This document shows, in pieces, positions 24,905 through 34,089 of a DNA stretch of 42,941 nt. Under the pieces are notes generated by a model. It was given only the letters and a program-made list of their open reading frames with translations, had not been told where the DNA came from and ran no database searches. The stretch's first letter is position 1. The number at the start of each line of letters is the position of its first letter. Location of the stretch: positions 1 to 42,941 of the forward strand of contig CANNCQ010000024.1 in assembly GCA_947503135.1 (NCBI GenBank), written 5' to 3'. The DNA comes from an uncultured Aquimarina sp. GTDB taxonomy: Bacteria > Bacteroidota > Bacteroidia > Flavobacteriales > Flavobacteriaceae. Made by a program: the position numbers and the translations under genes.

Positions 24905-26563
24905 TTGCTTCAAAAATTATCTGTCAAAAATTTTGCTTTAATAGAATCCTTAGAGGTTGATTTTAATAGCGGTTTAAGTACCATTACTGGTGAAACAGGT
25001 GCGGGTAAATCTTTGTTACTAGGAGCTCTAGGACTAATTATTGGCAAGCGTGTAGATACTTCTGTAATAAAGGATTCAGAAAAAAAATGCGTAGTCGAAG
25101 CTGTTTTTGATGTATCAGCCTATGATTTAGAAATCTTTTTTACAGAGGAAGACTTAGATTTCGAAGTAGAAACCTACATAAGGAGAGAAATTTTACCTTC
25201 AGGGAAATCAAGGGCATTTGTTAATGATTCTCCCGTAAATTTGAATATCTTGAGTAAGTTGGGTGATAAGCTTATTGATATTCATAGCCAACATCAAACA
25301 ATTGAAATTACTCAAACTAGTTTTCAATTTTATGTTTTAGATGCTATAGCAAAAAATCACAAAGAGTTAGAATCTTTTAAAAGAGGTTTAAAGCAGTTAA
25401 AAGAAAGTGAAAAAAAACTAGTAACACTTAAAGAAAATCAACAGCGTCTTAAAGATGAATATAATTACAATTCATTTTTACTAAATGAGCTTTCTGAAGC
25501 AAAATTAAAAGCCGAAGAACAATTAGAATTAGAGGAGTTACAAGAAAAATTAGCAAATACAGAAGAAATTCAAGAGCGATTAGCGTTTGTAGTTAGCAAT
25601 ATTACTACGGAAACTCATGGCGCTTTCGATCAACTTACTGAGGCTAAAAATAATCTAAATAAAATAGCAGGTTACGCCAAGGATTATGAAGATTTATCCA
25701 ATAGGTTAGAAAGTATTTGTATTGAACTAGATGATTTAAGAACTTCTGTTGAAGCACAGGTAGAATTAGTTGATGCTGATCCTGATACATTGCAAAAAAC
25801 AAGTGATCGATTGCAATTAATGTACACTTTACAGAAAAAACATAATGTATCTAATAATGCCGAGTTGATAGTTATTCAAAATGCATTGACAGAAAAAGTA
25901 GCGAGCACTGAAAATATAAACGAAGCTATTGCAGAGTCTGAAGCGACTATTTTAGATATTAAAAGCAAACTTCATATTGTTGCTGATAAAATTCATAATA
26001 AAAGAGAAAAAGTAATTAAAAAACTTACAGCCAAACTAGAAACTATTCTAGGTGAACTAGGAATGCAAAATGCACGATTTAATCCTGTTTTAGAAAGGGT
26101 TGATTCTTTTAATCGTTATGGAGCATCAAATTTTGAATTGCAGTTTTCGGCTAATAAAGGTGGGCAATTCGGAACGCTTAAAAAAGTAGCTTCAGGTGGA
26201 GAACTTTCCCGAATTATGTTAGCCGTTAAAATGCTATTATCTCAGCACATAAAATTACCAACCATTATTTTTGATGAAATTGATACTGGAGTTTCTGGTG
26301 AAGTAGCTCAAAAAATGGCATTTCTTTTACAAGAAATGGGCGAACAGCAACAAGTGTTTAGTATTACTCACCTACCACAAATAGCGGCAAAAGGTAGTTT
26401 TCAGTATAAAGTATTTAAAGAAGACGTCGGCGAAATTACCCAAACAAAACTAAAACAGCTAACTACAACTGAGCGTGTAAACGAAATTGCTGAAATGATA
26501 GGAGGTAAACAACTTACTGATGCAGCAAAAGCACATGCAGAATCGTTGTTGGCAAATACTTAA
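24905..26563 (+). CDS. recN: DNA repair protein RecN
   Basis: A 552-residue SMC-like ATPase. Walker A GETGAGKS is at residues 29-36, a long coiled coil fills about 155-370, and the C-terminal half carries the signature ASGGELSRIMLAVKMLL, Walker B PTIIFDEIDTGVSG and the H-loop ITHLPQIAAKG. RecN helps double-strand-break repair by holding DNA ends. The start is TTG (LQKLSVKNFALIESL), which is where the family begins and where no ATG is available. It follows porD by 59 bases. Confidence 0.97.
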   Translation: MLQKLSVKNFALIESLEVDFNSGLSTITGETGAGKSLLLGALGLIIGKRVDTSVIKDSEKKCVVEAVFDVSAYDLEIFFTEEDLDFEVETYIRREILPSGKSRAFVNDSPVNLNILSKLGDKLIDIHSQHQTIEITQTSFQFYVLDAIAKNHKELESFKRGLKQLKESEKKLVTLKENQQRLKDEYNYNSFLLNELSEAKLKAEEQLELEELQEKLANTEEIQERLAFVVSNITTETHGAFDQLTEAKNNLNKIAGYAKDYEDLSNRLESICIELDDLRTSVEAQVELVDADPDTLQKTSDRLQLMYTLQKKHNVSNNAELIVIQNALTEKVASTENINEAIAESEATILDIKSKLHIVADKIHNKREKVIKKLTAKLETILGELGMQNARFNPVLERVDSFNRYGASNFELQFSANKGGQFGTLKKVASGGELSRIMLAVKMLLSQHIKLPTIIFDEIDTGVSGEVAQKMAFLLQEMGEQQQVFSITHLPQIAAKGSFQYKVFKEDVGEITQTKLKQLTTTERVNEIAEMIGGKQLTDAAKAHAESLLANT

Positions 26564-26618
26564 ATCATAGTGTATTTTTATTATATTTACTCATTAAATT
26601 CGAAACAAGATAACTACT

Positions 26619-27434
26619 ATGTCATATAATTTATTAAAAGGAAAAAGAGGAATCATCTTCGGAGCTTTAGATGAAAATTCAATTGCTTGGAAGACAGCAG
26701 AGCGTGTATTTGAAGAAGGCGGTTCTTTTGTCTTAACAAATGCCCCTGTAGCAATGCGTATGGGTAAAATTAACGAATTAGCAGAAAAAACTAATTCTAA
26801 AGTTATTCCTGCCGATGCCACATCTGTAGAAGATTTAGGAAACCTTGTTGATCAAGCTATGGAGATACTAGGAGGTAAAATTGATTTTGTTTTACACTCT
26901 ATCGGAATGTCTGTTAACGTACGTAAAAAACGTCATTACACAGACCTTAACTACTCATATAGCGAAAAAGGATGGGATGTTTCTGCACTTTCTTTTCATA
27001 AAACAATGCAAACTTTATACAAAAAAGACGCAATGTCAGAGTGGGGAAGTATCGTTGGATTAACATATATGGCTGCGCAACGTGTTTTTCCAGATTATAA
27101 TGATATGGCCGATAATAAAGCCTATTTAGAGTCTATTGCTCGTAGTTTTGGATATTTCTTTGGAAAAGACAAAAATGTGCGCGTAAATACAATTTCACAA
27201 TCTCCAACTCCAACCACTGCTGGGCAAGGAGTAAAAGGTTTTGATGGTTTTATAGCTTATGCCGATAAAATGTCGCCTTTAGGAAATGCTTCGGCATTAG
27301 ATTGCGCAAACTATACAGTTACACTATTTAGTGATTTAACAAAGCGCGTAACGTTACAAAATTTATATAACGATGGCGGTTTTTCTAACGTAGGAGTAAG
27401 TCAAGACGTAATGGAGCACTTTGTAGAGAAATAA
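26619..27434 (+). CDS. fabI: Enoyl-ACP reductase [NADH] FabI
   Basis: A 271-residue short-chain dehydrogenase-type protein of the FabI group. Catalytic Y160 and K167 (YNDMADNKAYL) have the FabI spacing, and Y150 sits in GLTYMAAQRVFPDY. N-terminal GKRGIIFGALDENSIAWKTA is the nucleotide site. It performs the last reduction of each fatty-acid elongation cycle and is the target of triclosan-type inhibitors. The gene is followed by a strong terminator. FabI in Bacteroidota is single and essential by family knowledge; no alternative FabK/V is seen here. Confidence 0.97.
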   Translation: MSYNLLKGKRGIIFGALDENSIAWKTAERVFEEGGSFVLTNAPVAMRMGKINELAEKTNSKVIPADATSVEDLGNLVDQAMEILGGKIDFVLHSIGMSVNVRKKRHYTDLNYSYSEKGWDVSALSFHKTMQTLYKKDAMSEWGSIVGLTYMAAQRVFPDYNDMADNKAYLESIARSFGYFFGKDKNVRVNTISQSPTPTTAGQGVKGFDGFIAYADKMSPLGNASALDCANYTVTLFSDLTKRVTLQNLYNDGGFSNVGVSQDVMEHFVEK

Positions 27435-27460
27435 AAGCACTTTATCGATAATGTGTTACT

Positions 27461-27490
27461 AAAAACCGCTAATAACAGCGGTTTTTTTTG
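27461..27490 (+). terminator. Terminator after fabI
   Basis: AAAAACCGCT (27461-27470) pairs with AGCGGTTTTT around AATAAC, followed by T-rich sequence. Confidence 0.88.
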
Positions 27491-27500
27491 CTTCTAATGA

Positions 27501-27508
27501 TATATTTG
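27501..27508 (+). promoter_or_regulatory. Candidate -7 element before the 27.6-kb lipoprotein gene
   Basis: TATATTTG matches TAnnTTTG, 63 bases before the ATG and just after the fabI terminator. No TTG at the expected distance (T-run instead). Confidence 0.35.
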
Positions 27509-27571
27509 GAAAAAATATAATTACCTTACAATTATACCCAAATTTAACTTAACAAATTTAAAATCAACATA

Positions 27572-28711
27572 ATGAAAAAAACAAACTTATTAAAGACTGG
27601 TTTAATTGCCTTATCACTTGGGCTTTCTGCTATTAGTTGTGGCAGTGATGGAAATACAGATATTTTTGAAACACCTCAAGGACCAGTACAGGACCCAATG
27701 GTTGATCCTACAGGAGTTACTCAGTCGGCTGAAATTAATATAGCATTTGACTCTAGTTTACCTGAAGGCGAGCAACGAACAGGAACATTTTTTGCTTTAG
27801 CTACAGGTGAAGCAGGTGGTAAAGTTAACGGACGTGTACAATTTACCTCTGATAGAGATATGAGACGCTTGTATATTACACGAACATTACCAGGTGGTGA
27901 ACCTGAACCTTTTGCTGACTTTGATGAATTAGATAGCAAACAAATACGACAAGCTACAAAACCCGATGGGTCTATAGATTTGGATGGTGATCGAAAAAAT
28001 GCTTTCGATTTTACATTTGAATTAGATGTTCCTACAAATGCTACTGACGGAGAAACAATCTATAACTTTTGGGCTACATCAGGAAGAGGAGATTTCACAG
28101 ATCCAAGTAAACGATTATTAGTTGGTGTAGGTACTATTGAGGTAAAGATTGGTACAGCAAATGTCACAAAAGAATTAATTAAATTTAATGGTTTAGAGTT
28201 GAAAGCTGCACTAGCAGATGGTAGCTCTTCAACTTTTGCTTCATTCTTTGATTTAACTAGGACATATAAAATAAATGAGGGTGCTGATTTTTCTGCTTTT
28301 TGGGATTTTGGTTACTTTTTTGACGGTAGTACTAGTGAAGCCTCAATTTATTCAACAAATAGCTATCCTTCGCTAGTTGATATTGTTAGTATTTCAAATG
28401 CTGAAAAAACTGAAGGAGAAGAAGATATTACACGTGACGACTTAAAAAAGACTTATTTTAAAATTAATTCAGAAATTAATTTTTCAGAAGTAACCGTTAC
28501 TCAAATAGAAGCTTTAACAGTTTCTTCTTCAAATTCTCAAAACATAGTAGATTTAAGTGATGGCGATGTTTTAGAATTTTTGAGTGATTCTGGAAGAAAA
28601 GGATTAATTGAAGTAGTAAGAATTGAAGGAGGAGCAGGATCTAATGGTAGAATTACATTAAATGTTATTCAATTACCAGCGAATCCAATTATGAACGGTT
28701 CCAACATGTAA
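27572..28711 (+). CDS. Hypothetical lipoprotein
   Basis: A 379-residue exported lipoprotein with signal peptide and lipobox AISC (lipidated C23), then an Asp/Pro-rich linker. I do not recognise the family. The mature protein is acidic and beta-rich, with repeated features such as NGRVQFTSDRDMRRLYITRTL, FDFTFELDVPTN and LIVGVGTIEVKIG-like strands, suggesting one or two beta-sandwich domains (about 50-200 and 205-370). It has its own candidate promoter and a terminator, so it is a single-gene unit. Surface or periplasmic location is likely; function unknown. Confidence 0.7.
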   Translation: MKKTNLLKTGLIALSLGLSAISCGSDGNTDIFETPQGPVQDPMVDPTGVTQSAEINIAFDSSLPEGEQRTGTFFALATGEAGGKVNGRVQFTSDRDMRRLYITRTLPGGEPEPFADFDELDSKQIRQATKPDGSIDLDGDRKNAFDFTFELDVPTNATDGETIYNFWATSGRGDFTDPSKRLLVGVGTIEVKIGTANVTKELIKFNGLELKAALADGSSSTFASFFDLTRTYKINEGADFSAFWDFGYFFDGSTSEASIYSTNSYPSLVDIVSISNAEKTEGEEDITRDDLKKTYFKINSEINFSEVTVTQIEALTVSSSNSQNIVDLSDGDVLEFLSDSGRKGLIEVVRIEGGAGSNGRITLNVIQLPANPIMNGSNM

Positions 28712-28731
28712 TTTTCTTAATTTCACTGTAG

Positions 28732-28764
28732 AAAGAGACTGCCTTTTCAAGCAGTCTTTTTTTT
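28732..28764 (+). terminator. Terminator after the lipoprotein gene
   Basis: AGACTGC (28736-28742) pairs with GCAGTCT (28751-28757), extended by A-T pairs, and a T run follows. Confidence 0.85.
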
Positions 28765-28840
28765 ATTTACATATATCCCTTTAGATTATTTAATTAACTT
28801 TTTTTTTCTGAAATTTGTGGGATTTTAATCACAACAAAAA

Positions 28841-30034
28841 ATGCCAAAAATATCAAGTAAAGGAACGGCAATGCCATTATCACCAATTCGTAAATTGGTG
28901 CCCTTTGCAGAAAAAGCTACAGAAGAAGGTAAAAAAATTTTTTACCTTAATATTGGGCAACCAGATATTAAAACACCACAAGTTGCCTTAGATGCAGTTA
29001 GTAATCACGGTTTAACCACAGTGGCTTACAGTCATTCTGCCGGAAATGAAAGTTTACGTACAAAACTAGGTGAGTATTACAGAAAGCACGGTATAGAAGT
29101 AACTAAAAAAGATATTTTAGTTACTACTGGAGGTAGTGAAGCCTTAATTTTTACGATGGGTAGTATTACCGACCCTGGTGACGAAATTATTGTTCCAGAG
29201 CCTTTTTATGCCAACTACTATAGCTTTTCAACACAATCTACCGTAACTGTAGTTCCTGTAATTTCGAATATAGAGGATGATTTTTCGTTACCTTCTATTG
29301 CCGAATTTGAAAAGCATATTACAAAAAAAACAAAAGCAATTTTAATTTGTAATCCTGGAAACCCCACAGGATATGTATATAGTAAAGAAGAAATAAAGCA
29401 AGTTGCCGACTTAGCTAAAAAATACGACATATTTGTTATTTCTGACGAGGTATATAGGGAGTTTGTCTATGCAGAAAATAATGATCACTACTCTGTATTA
29501 CAAGAGGAAGGTATGGACGAGCATGCCATTATTATTGATTCTGTTTCTAAACGCTACAGTATGTGCGGTGCACGGATTGGCTGTATTGTTAGTAAGAATA
29601 AACGGGTTATGGAAACAGCTATGAAGTTTGCTCAGGCACGTTTAAGTCCGCCTACATTTGCTCAAATTGCTAGTGAGGCCGCATTAGGGGTAGATGAGAG
29701 TTATTATACAGAAGTTGTTGAGAAGTACCGATTGAGAAGGGATGCACTTATTGATGGATTGAAATTAATACCAAATATTAAGTTTTCGGTTCCTCGCGGG
29801 GCTTTTTATTGTATGGTTGAGCTTCCTGTTGATGATGCGGAAGATTTTGCTAAGTGGATGTTGGAAAGTTATAGTCATAACAACGAAACTGTTATGGTAG
29901 CACCGGCATCTGGATTTTATTCTAGTTTTGCAGGGATTAATCAAATAAGGATTGCATTTGTACTAAATAAAAGAGATTTAAAAAGAGCTACAGAGATTTT
30001 AAAATTAGCATTGGAAGCTTACTTAAATAAATAA
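28841..30034 (+). CDS. Class I PLP-dependent aminotransferase (aspartate-type)
   Basis: A 397-residue fold-type I aminotransferase. It has the N-terminal LNIGQPDIKTPQ, the NPGNPTG loop, SDEVYREF, the PLP lysine in SVSKRYSMCGARIG (about residue 237) and a late FVLNKRDLKRA. This group usually transaminates aspartate or aromatic/broad-range amino acids. Its stop shares one A with the murB start (TAATG), so the two are coupled; the reason for that pairing is not obvious. Exact substrate cannot be told from motifs. Confidence 0.93.
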   Translation: MPKISSKGTAMPLSPIRKLVPFAEKATEEGKKIFYLNIGQPDIKTPQVALDAVSNHGLTTVAYSHSAGNESLRTKLGEYYRKHGIEVTKKDILVTTGGSEALIFTMGSITDPGDEIIVPEPFYANYYSFSTQSTVTVVPVISNIEDDFSLPSIAEFEKHITKKTKAILICNPGNPTGYVYSKEEIKQVADLAKKYDIFVISDEVYREFVYAENNDHYSVLQEEGMDEHAIIIDSVSKRYSMCGARIGCIVSKNKRVMETAMKFAQARLSPPTFAQIASEAALGVDESYYTEVVEKYRLRRDALIDGLKLIPNIKFSVPRGAFYCMVELPVDDAEDFAKWMLESYSHNNETVMVAPASGFYSSFAGINQIRIAFVLNKRDLKRATEILKLALEAYLNK

Positions 30035-31047
30035 TGTTAGAAATTTTAAATAATATATCCTTAAAGCCTTACAATACTTTTGGTATTGATGTAAATGCAG
30101 AGCAGTTTTGTTCTATTACCTCCAATGATGACTTAGTTACTGTTTTAAAACAAAATAGGAAACCGTTATTTATTTTAAGTGGAGGAAGTAATATGTTGCT
30201 AACTAAAAATATCGAAGCTTTAGTAGTGCATATAAATACCAAAGGGATTTCGGTTGTTAAAGAAAAAGAATATGCTTTGGTAACTGCTAAAGCGGGTGAA
30301 AATTGGCATGATTTTGTACAATACTGTATTTCCGAAAATTTTGGAGGTATTGAAAACCTTTCATTGATTCCTGGTTGTGTGGGCAGTTCTCCTATACAAA
30401 ATATTGGAGCTTATGGAGTTGAAATTAAAGACACTTTTGTAAGCTGTAGAGCGTTACATCGCAATACATTAAAATACAAAGAATTTTCTAACGAAGCGTG
30501 TAATTTTAGTTATCGAGATTCTATATTTAAAACTTCGGTTAAAGATGAATATATTATAACTGAAGTTACTTTTAAGTTAACAACTAAAAACCATAATTTA
30601 AAAACAGCTTATGGAGCTATTAAGCAAGAGTTGGAAAGCCGAAACATTAACAAAATTACTATAAAAAATATTGCTGATGCAGTAATAAATATTCGGAAAA
30701 GTAAATTACCCAACCCTAGTGAAATAGGTAATAGTGGTAGCTTTTTTAAAAACCCAGTAATTTCAAAAGTTGAATTTGAGCAGTTACAAAAAAAGTTTCC
30801 AGTAATGCCATTTTACTCTGTTTCTGAAGCTTTAGTAAAAATACCTGCAGGCTGGCTCATTGATCAAGCTAATTTTAAGGGATATAGTTATAAAAATGCA
30901 GGTGTACATCAAAACCAAGCTTTGGTTTTGATTAATAAAACAGGCAAAGCTACAGGGCAAGAGGTGCTAGAACTTTCAACCCTAATTAAACAAAAAATCA
31001 AAACACTATTTAATATTGAATTAGAAGTTGAAGTAAATATTTTCTAA
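30034..31047 (+). CDS. murB: UDP-N-acetylenolpyruvoylglucosamine reductase MurB
   Basis: A 337-residue FAD enzyme that makes UDP-MurNAc for peptidoglycan. FAD-domain signatures are LSGGSNMLL, NLSLIPGCVGSSPIQNIGAYG and the substrate-domain SYRDSIFK. The proton-donor Ser lies in GNSGSFFKNP, and the C-terminus has AGVHQNQALVLIN. Length matches type I MurB. The ATG overlaps the aminotransferase stop by one base. It is 41 bases from mazG, which probably belongs to the same transcript. Confidence 0.96.
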   Translation: MLEILNNISLKPYNTFGIDVNAEQFCSITSNDDLVTVLKQNRKPLFILSGGSNMLLTKNIEALVVHINTKGISVVKEKEYALVTAKAGENWHDFVQYCISENFGGIENLSLIPGCVGSSPIQNIGAYGVEIKDTFVSCRALHRNTLKYKEFSNEACNFSYRDSIFKTSVKDEYIITEVTFKLTTKNHNLKTAYGAIKQELESRNINKITIKNIADAVINIRKSKLPNPSEIGNSGSFFKNPVISKVEFEQLQKKFPVMPFYSVSEALVKIPAGWLIDQANFKGYSYKNAGVHQNQALVLINKTGKATGQEVLELSTLIKQKIKTLFNIELEVEVNIF

Positions 31048-31088
31048 TCTTTATTAGTGTTCTAACTAAACATTAACCAGCATATATT

Positions 31089-31880
31089 ATGAAATTTGAA
31101 TCTATAAATACCACCAAACCCAAACAGTTGAAAGCTTTTGAACGTTTGTTAGTTATTATGGATGAACTTCGTGAACAATGCCCTTGGGATAAAAAACAAA
31201 CTTTTGAATCTTTACGACATTTAACTATTGAGGAAACCTACGAATTAGGAGATGCTATATTAGATGGAGATTTACCCGAAATTAAAAATGAATTAGGCGA
31301 TTTATTACTGCATATTGTTTTTTACGCAAAAATAGGTAGTGAAACTAATGATTTTGATATTTCAACGGTTTTAGATAGTATTTGTGAAAAATTAATTCAT
31401 CGTCATCCCCATATATACGGAGATGTAAAGGTTAAGGATGAAGAAGAAGTAAAAAGAAATTGGGAGCGATTAAAGTTGAAAGAAGGAAAAAATAGCGTTT
31501 TAGAAGGCGTTCCTAAATCTTTACCAGCTTTAGTAAAGGCAAGTAGAATTCAAGATAAGGTTGCAGGTGTAGGATTTGACTGGGAAGAGCCTCAACAGGT
31601 GTTTGAAAAAGTACAAGAAGAATTAGCTGAATTACAAGTAGAAGTTGAGGCGCACGATCAAGATAAAATGGAAGCTGAGTTTGGAGATGTGTTATTTTCT
31701 ATGATTAATTATGCGCGCTTTCTTAAAATTAACCCCGAAGATGCTTTAGAAAGGACCAATAAAAAATTTATAAAACGATTCCAGTATTTAGAGACTAAAT
31801 CTAATATAATAAACAAGCCTTTAAGCGAAATGACACTCGCTGAAATGGACAAATACTGGAATGAAGCAAAAAAAATGTAA
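31089..31880 (+). CDS. mazG: Nucleoside triphosphate pyrophosphohydrolase MazG
   Basis: A 263-residue two-repeat MazG, the same length as the E. coli protein. The first repeat begins LLVIMDELREQCPWDKKQT and carries the metal site EETYELGDAI ... NELGDLLLHIVFYA; the second repeat contains EELAELQVEVE and EFGDVLFSMINYARF. It removes non-canonical NTPs or lowers (p)ppGpp-linked stress and is probably a dimer. It follows murB by 41 bases and converges on the phosphoribosyltransferase gene with a 3-base gap, with no terminator visible between them. Confidence 0.95.
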   Translation: MKFESINTTKPKQLKAFERLLVIMDELREQCPWDKKQTFESLRHLTIEETYELGDAILDGDLPEIKNELGDLLLHIVFYAKIGSETNDFDISTVLDSICEKLIHRHPHIYGDVKVKDEEEVKRNWERLKLKEGKNSVLEGVPKSLPALVKASRIQDKVAGVGFDWEEPQQVFEKVQEELAELQVEVEAHDQDKMEAEFGDVLFSMINYARFLKINPEDALERTNKKFIKRFQYLETKSNIINKPLSEMTLAEMDKYWNEAKKM

Positions 31881-31883
31881 AAT

Positions 31884-32378
31884 TTATTTTAGGCAAACAC
31901 TATCTTGCTCTCCAAATTTTACTTCTACATGATTTAATAAAGAAGTAGATAATGAAACTCCTTTGAAGTCTGCTTTAATAGGAAATTTTTTATGGTTTCG
32001 ATTAACAAGTACAGCGGTTTTAAACCTTTTTGTAGGAACGTTTAAAAAATGATGTACACCATAAGTTAAAGCCGATCCTGTATTTAAAACATCATCTACT
32101 AAAACAATAGATTTGTTTTCATATTCATTAGGTTCAAGTGATGTTTTTGTAGAATTTAGAGGATTTTCTTTATCCATCGAAACTTTACATAATTTCACAT
32201 CAATGTCAGAAATTTCTTTTAGTACCGTTTCTAATCGTTCAGCTAAAACGTAACCATAAGGAGCAATTCCAGCAATAATTAATTCACTTTCATTAGCATT
32301 TGTTTCGTAAATTTGATAAGCAATACGACGTATTTTGTGTTGTATTTGTTGATGTGTAAGTATTGTTTGTGTTTCCAT
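31884..32378 (-). CDS. Phosphoribosyltransferase family protein (PyrR-like)
   Basis: A 164-residue type I phosphoribosyltransferase. The PRPP loop is IVLVDDVLNTGSALTYG, and the flexible-loop region is VDKEN-like PLNS/TSLEPNE. It resembles the PyrR/uracil-PRT branch more than Hpt. As no pyr operon is next to it, a role as pyrimidine regulator or as salvage enzyme cannot be decided. It lies 3 bases downstream of the S4-domain gene on the minus strand and is thus cotranscribed with it. Confidence 0.85.
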   Translation of the reverse strand: METQTILTHQQIQHKIRRIAYQIYETNANESELIIAGIAPYGYVLAERLETVLKEISDIDVKLCKVSMDKENPLNSTKTSLEPNEYENKSIVLVDDVLNTGSALTYGVHHFLNVPTKRFKTAVLVNRNHKKFPIKADFKGVSLSTSLLNHVEVKFGEQDSVCLK

Positions 32379-32381
32379 AAT

Positions 32382-32774
32382 TTATTCTTCTTCTTCTTCA
32401 GTATTAATTATTGGTGTAAACCAATCATCAATATCTCTACGGTCTTTTTTTGTGGGCCTTCCAACTCCTTTTTTTCTGTAATACTCTTTCGAATATTTTA
32501 GTAAATCTAATTTTTGCAACTCTTCTTTAGGAGTAACGTCTTTTCTATACAAATCTACCAATTTAGCACCAACTCTACTTGGTGGTAAATCCAAAATTTG
32601 AATAGAATATATAATTTGATTTTTACGAACTGTGAAAAGATCTGAGGGATACACTTCTCTTGAAGGTTTTATATTACTACCTCCAATTTTCACATGTCCT
32701 TGTTTACATGCATTAGTAGCAATACTTCTAGTCTTAAAAACTCGAATACACCATAAATACTTATCAATTCTCAT
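32382..32774 (-). CDS. S4-domain RNA-binding protein (Hsp15-like)
   Basis: A 130-residue protein with an N-terminal S4 RNA-binding domain: MRIDKYLWCIRVFKTRSIAT ... ACKQGHVKIGG. The C-terminal part is basic, GVGRPTKKDRRDIDDW, followed by a Glu-rich end. E. coli Hsp15 (HslR) of this type binds 50S subunits carrying nascent chains after stalled translation, so ribosome recycling is likely. It heads the two-gene minus-strand unit with the phosphoribosyltransferase. Confidence 0.9.
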   Translation of the reverse strand: MRIDKYLWCIRVFKTRSIATNACKQGHVKIGGSNIKPSREVYPSDLFTVRKNQIIYSIQILDLPPSRVGAKLVDLYRKDVTPKEELQKLDLLKYSKEYYRKKGVGRPTKKDRRDIDDWFTPIINTEEEEE

Positions 32775-32846
32775 TCATCAAGATTAAAAATAATATTAAA
32801 GAATAAAAATACGATAATATCGTATCTTCGTAAACAAATTTTTTAA

Positions 32847-33995
32847 ATGAAAAACACTTTTTTATATATCAATATATTGCTATTAGGGGTTTTGGGAATT
32901 TCTTCTTGCCAGCAAGATGATGTTAATTTACCTGAATCATCTGTTAGAGATGTACAAACACAGGCCAATTTAGACGATCAAAAAATTAGAGCATTACTAA
33001 CAAATTATACTTTTAATGATATAGATTTCGAAGTAATAAACGGAGTAGATAAAGTAAAAGATAGTGGTTATACGCATGAAAATATTAAGTTTATTAGAAT
33101 AAAAGATACTAATGGGACAACTATTAGTCTAACAGAAGACCAAAAAGAGGTATCTACAGGAACTCCAATAATAAATAATACTAAATTCCTTAAAGTAATT
33201 AACAATGTTCCTTTTAGCGGGATAAATTATAAGCTTTATTACCTTCAATTAAGGGAAGGAGAGGGAAAGCCTGTAACTATTATAGACCCAACATTAAATA
33301 CATATAAAGGAGAACTTTTTGGAGATAGTAGGACGAGTTTTACAGCTAACGAAGTTTCTATTACAACAGTTTTTGATGAATTTGAAACTCCTGTTTGGAC
33401 AAACGAACTTACAGAAATACCAGGCTTTAGGCAAGTGTTATCTAATTTTAAAACAGTATTGCCTATTAATAAACTTGATGCTATAGAAAATACAAATCAA
33501 AAATTAGTAAAGCAATGTCAAGTTTTTAGTAATGATGATGATAATGGTGGTGTTGGAACAGTTGATCCAAGTTACGGTATAGGTGTAGCTTTTGTACCTT
33601 CAGGTTTAGCGTTTTTTAGTAATGAACAATCTCTTGTTAATGGCAATAATATAGTTCCGTATCAAAATCTAATATATAGCTTTACTCTTTTTAATACAGA
33701 ATATACTGATCAAGATAATGACGGTATACCATCTTTGTTAGAAATGACAACTGTGGAAGGAAGTATTGACCCCACAATTGATACTGACAATGATGGTTTA
33801 CCTGATTTTAGTGACGACGACGACGATGGAGATGGGCGTTTAACAATTTTAGAAGTAGAGGTGATGGATAACCTTCCAGATATTGATTCCAATTGCGACG
33901 GGGTTTTCACAAATGATAATGATGTTGAGTTTTTAGATGAAAACGGAAATGGTATTTTCGATCACTTAGATAATACAATTAGAGTTGGATTTTAA
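32847..33995 (+). CDS. FKBP-like lipoprotein with calcium-type DxDxDG repeats
   Basis: A 382-residue lipoprotein with signal peptide and lipobox ISSC (lipidated C21). Residues ~120-300 resemble an FKBP peptidyl-prolyl isomerase: NYKLYYLQLREGEGKPV, an ELTEIPGFRQVLSNFKT helix, then GVAFVPSGLAFF and NLIYSFTLFN strands. Several positions of the usual active site look altered, so activity is uncertain. Residues 295-382 have D-rich EF-hand/thrombospondin type 3-like repeats (DQDNDGIPS, DTDNDGLPDF, DDGDGRLTI, DENGNGIFD) that should bind Ca2+. Similar FKBP lipoproteins occur in Flavobacteriia. It stands alone. Location: periplasm or cell surface. Confidence 0.65.
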   Translation: MKNTFLYINILLLGVLGISSCQQDDVNLPESSVRDVQTQANLDDQKIRALLTNYTFNDIDFEVINGVDKVKDSGYTHENIKFIRIKDTNGTTISLTEDQKEVSTGTPIINNTKFLKVINNVPFSGINYKLYYLQLREGEGKPVTIIDPTLNTYKGELFGDSRTSFTANEVSITTVFDEFETPVWTNELTEIPGFRQVLSNFKTVLPINKLDAIENTNQKLVKQCQVFSNDDDNGGVGTVDPSYGIGVAFVPSGLAFFSNEQSLVNGNNIVPYQNLIYSFTLFNTEYTDQDNDGIPSLLEMTTVEGSIDPTIDTDNDGLPDFSDDDDDGDGRLTILEVEVMDNLPDIDSNCDGVFTNDNDVEFLDENGNGIFDHLDNTIRVGF

Positions 33996-34027
33996 ACTTA
34001 AAAATTAATTTTTACATTATATTCTAA

Positions 34028-34071
34028 AATCACAAAGCCCTATTTTAAAATTAAAGTAGGGCTTTGTGATT
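34028..34071 (+). terminator. 15-bp perfect hairpin between the FKBP-like gene and the FAD/Fe-S oxidoreductase
   Basis: AATCACAAAGCCCTA (34028-34042) pairs exactly with 34057-34071 around a 14-base loop. It is placed like a terminator but lacks a T run afterwards, and it lies 18 bases before the next ATG. Either a terminator with poor tail or a structure controlling the oxidoreductase. Confidence 0.5.
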
Positions 34072-34089
34072 GTTACATACTTATATTTT

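Noticed and set aside
32810..32835. TACGAT/ATCGTA inverted repeat before the FKBP-like gene
   Set aside because: Six bases with a 3-base gap is too short to claim an operator.
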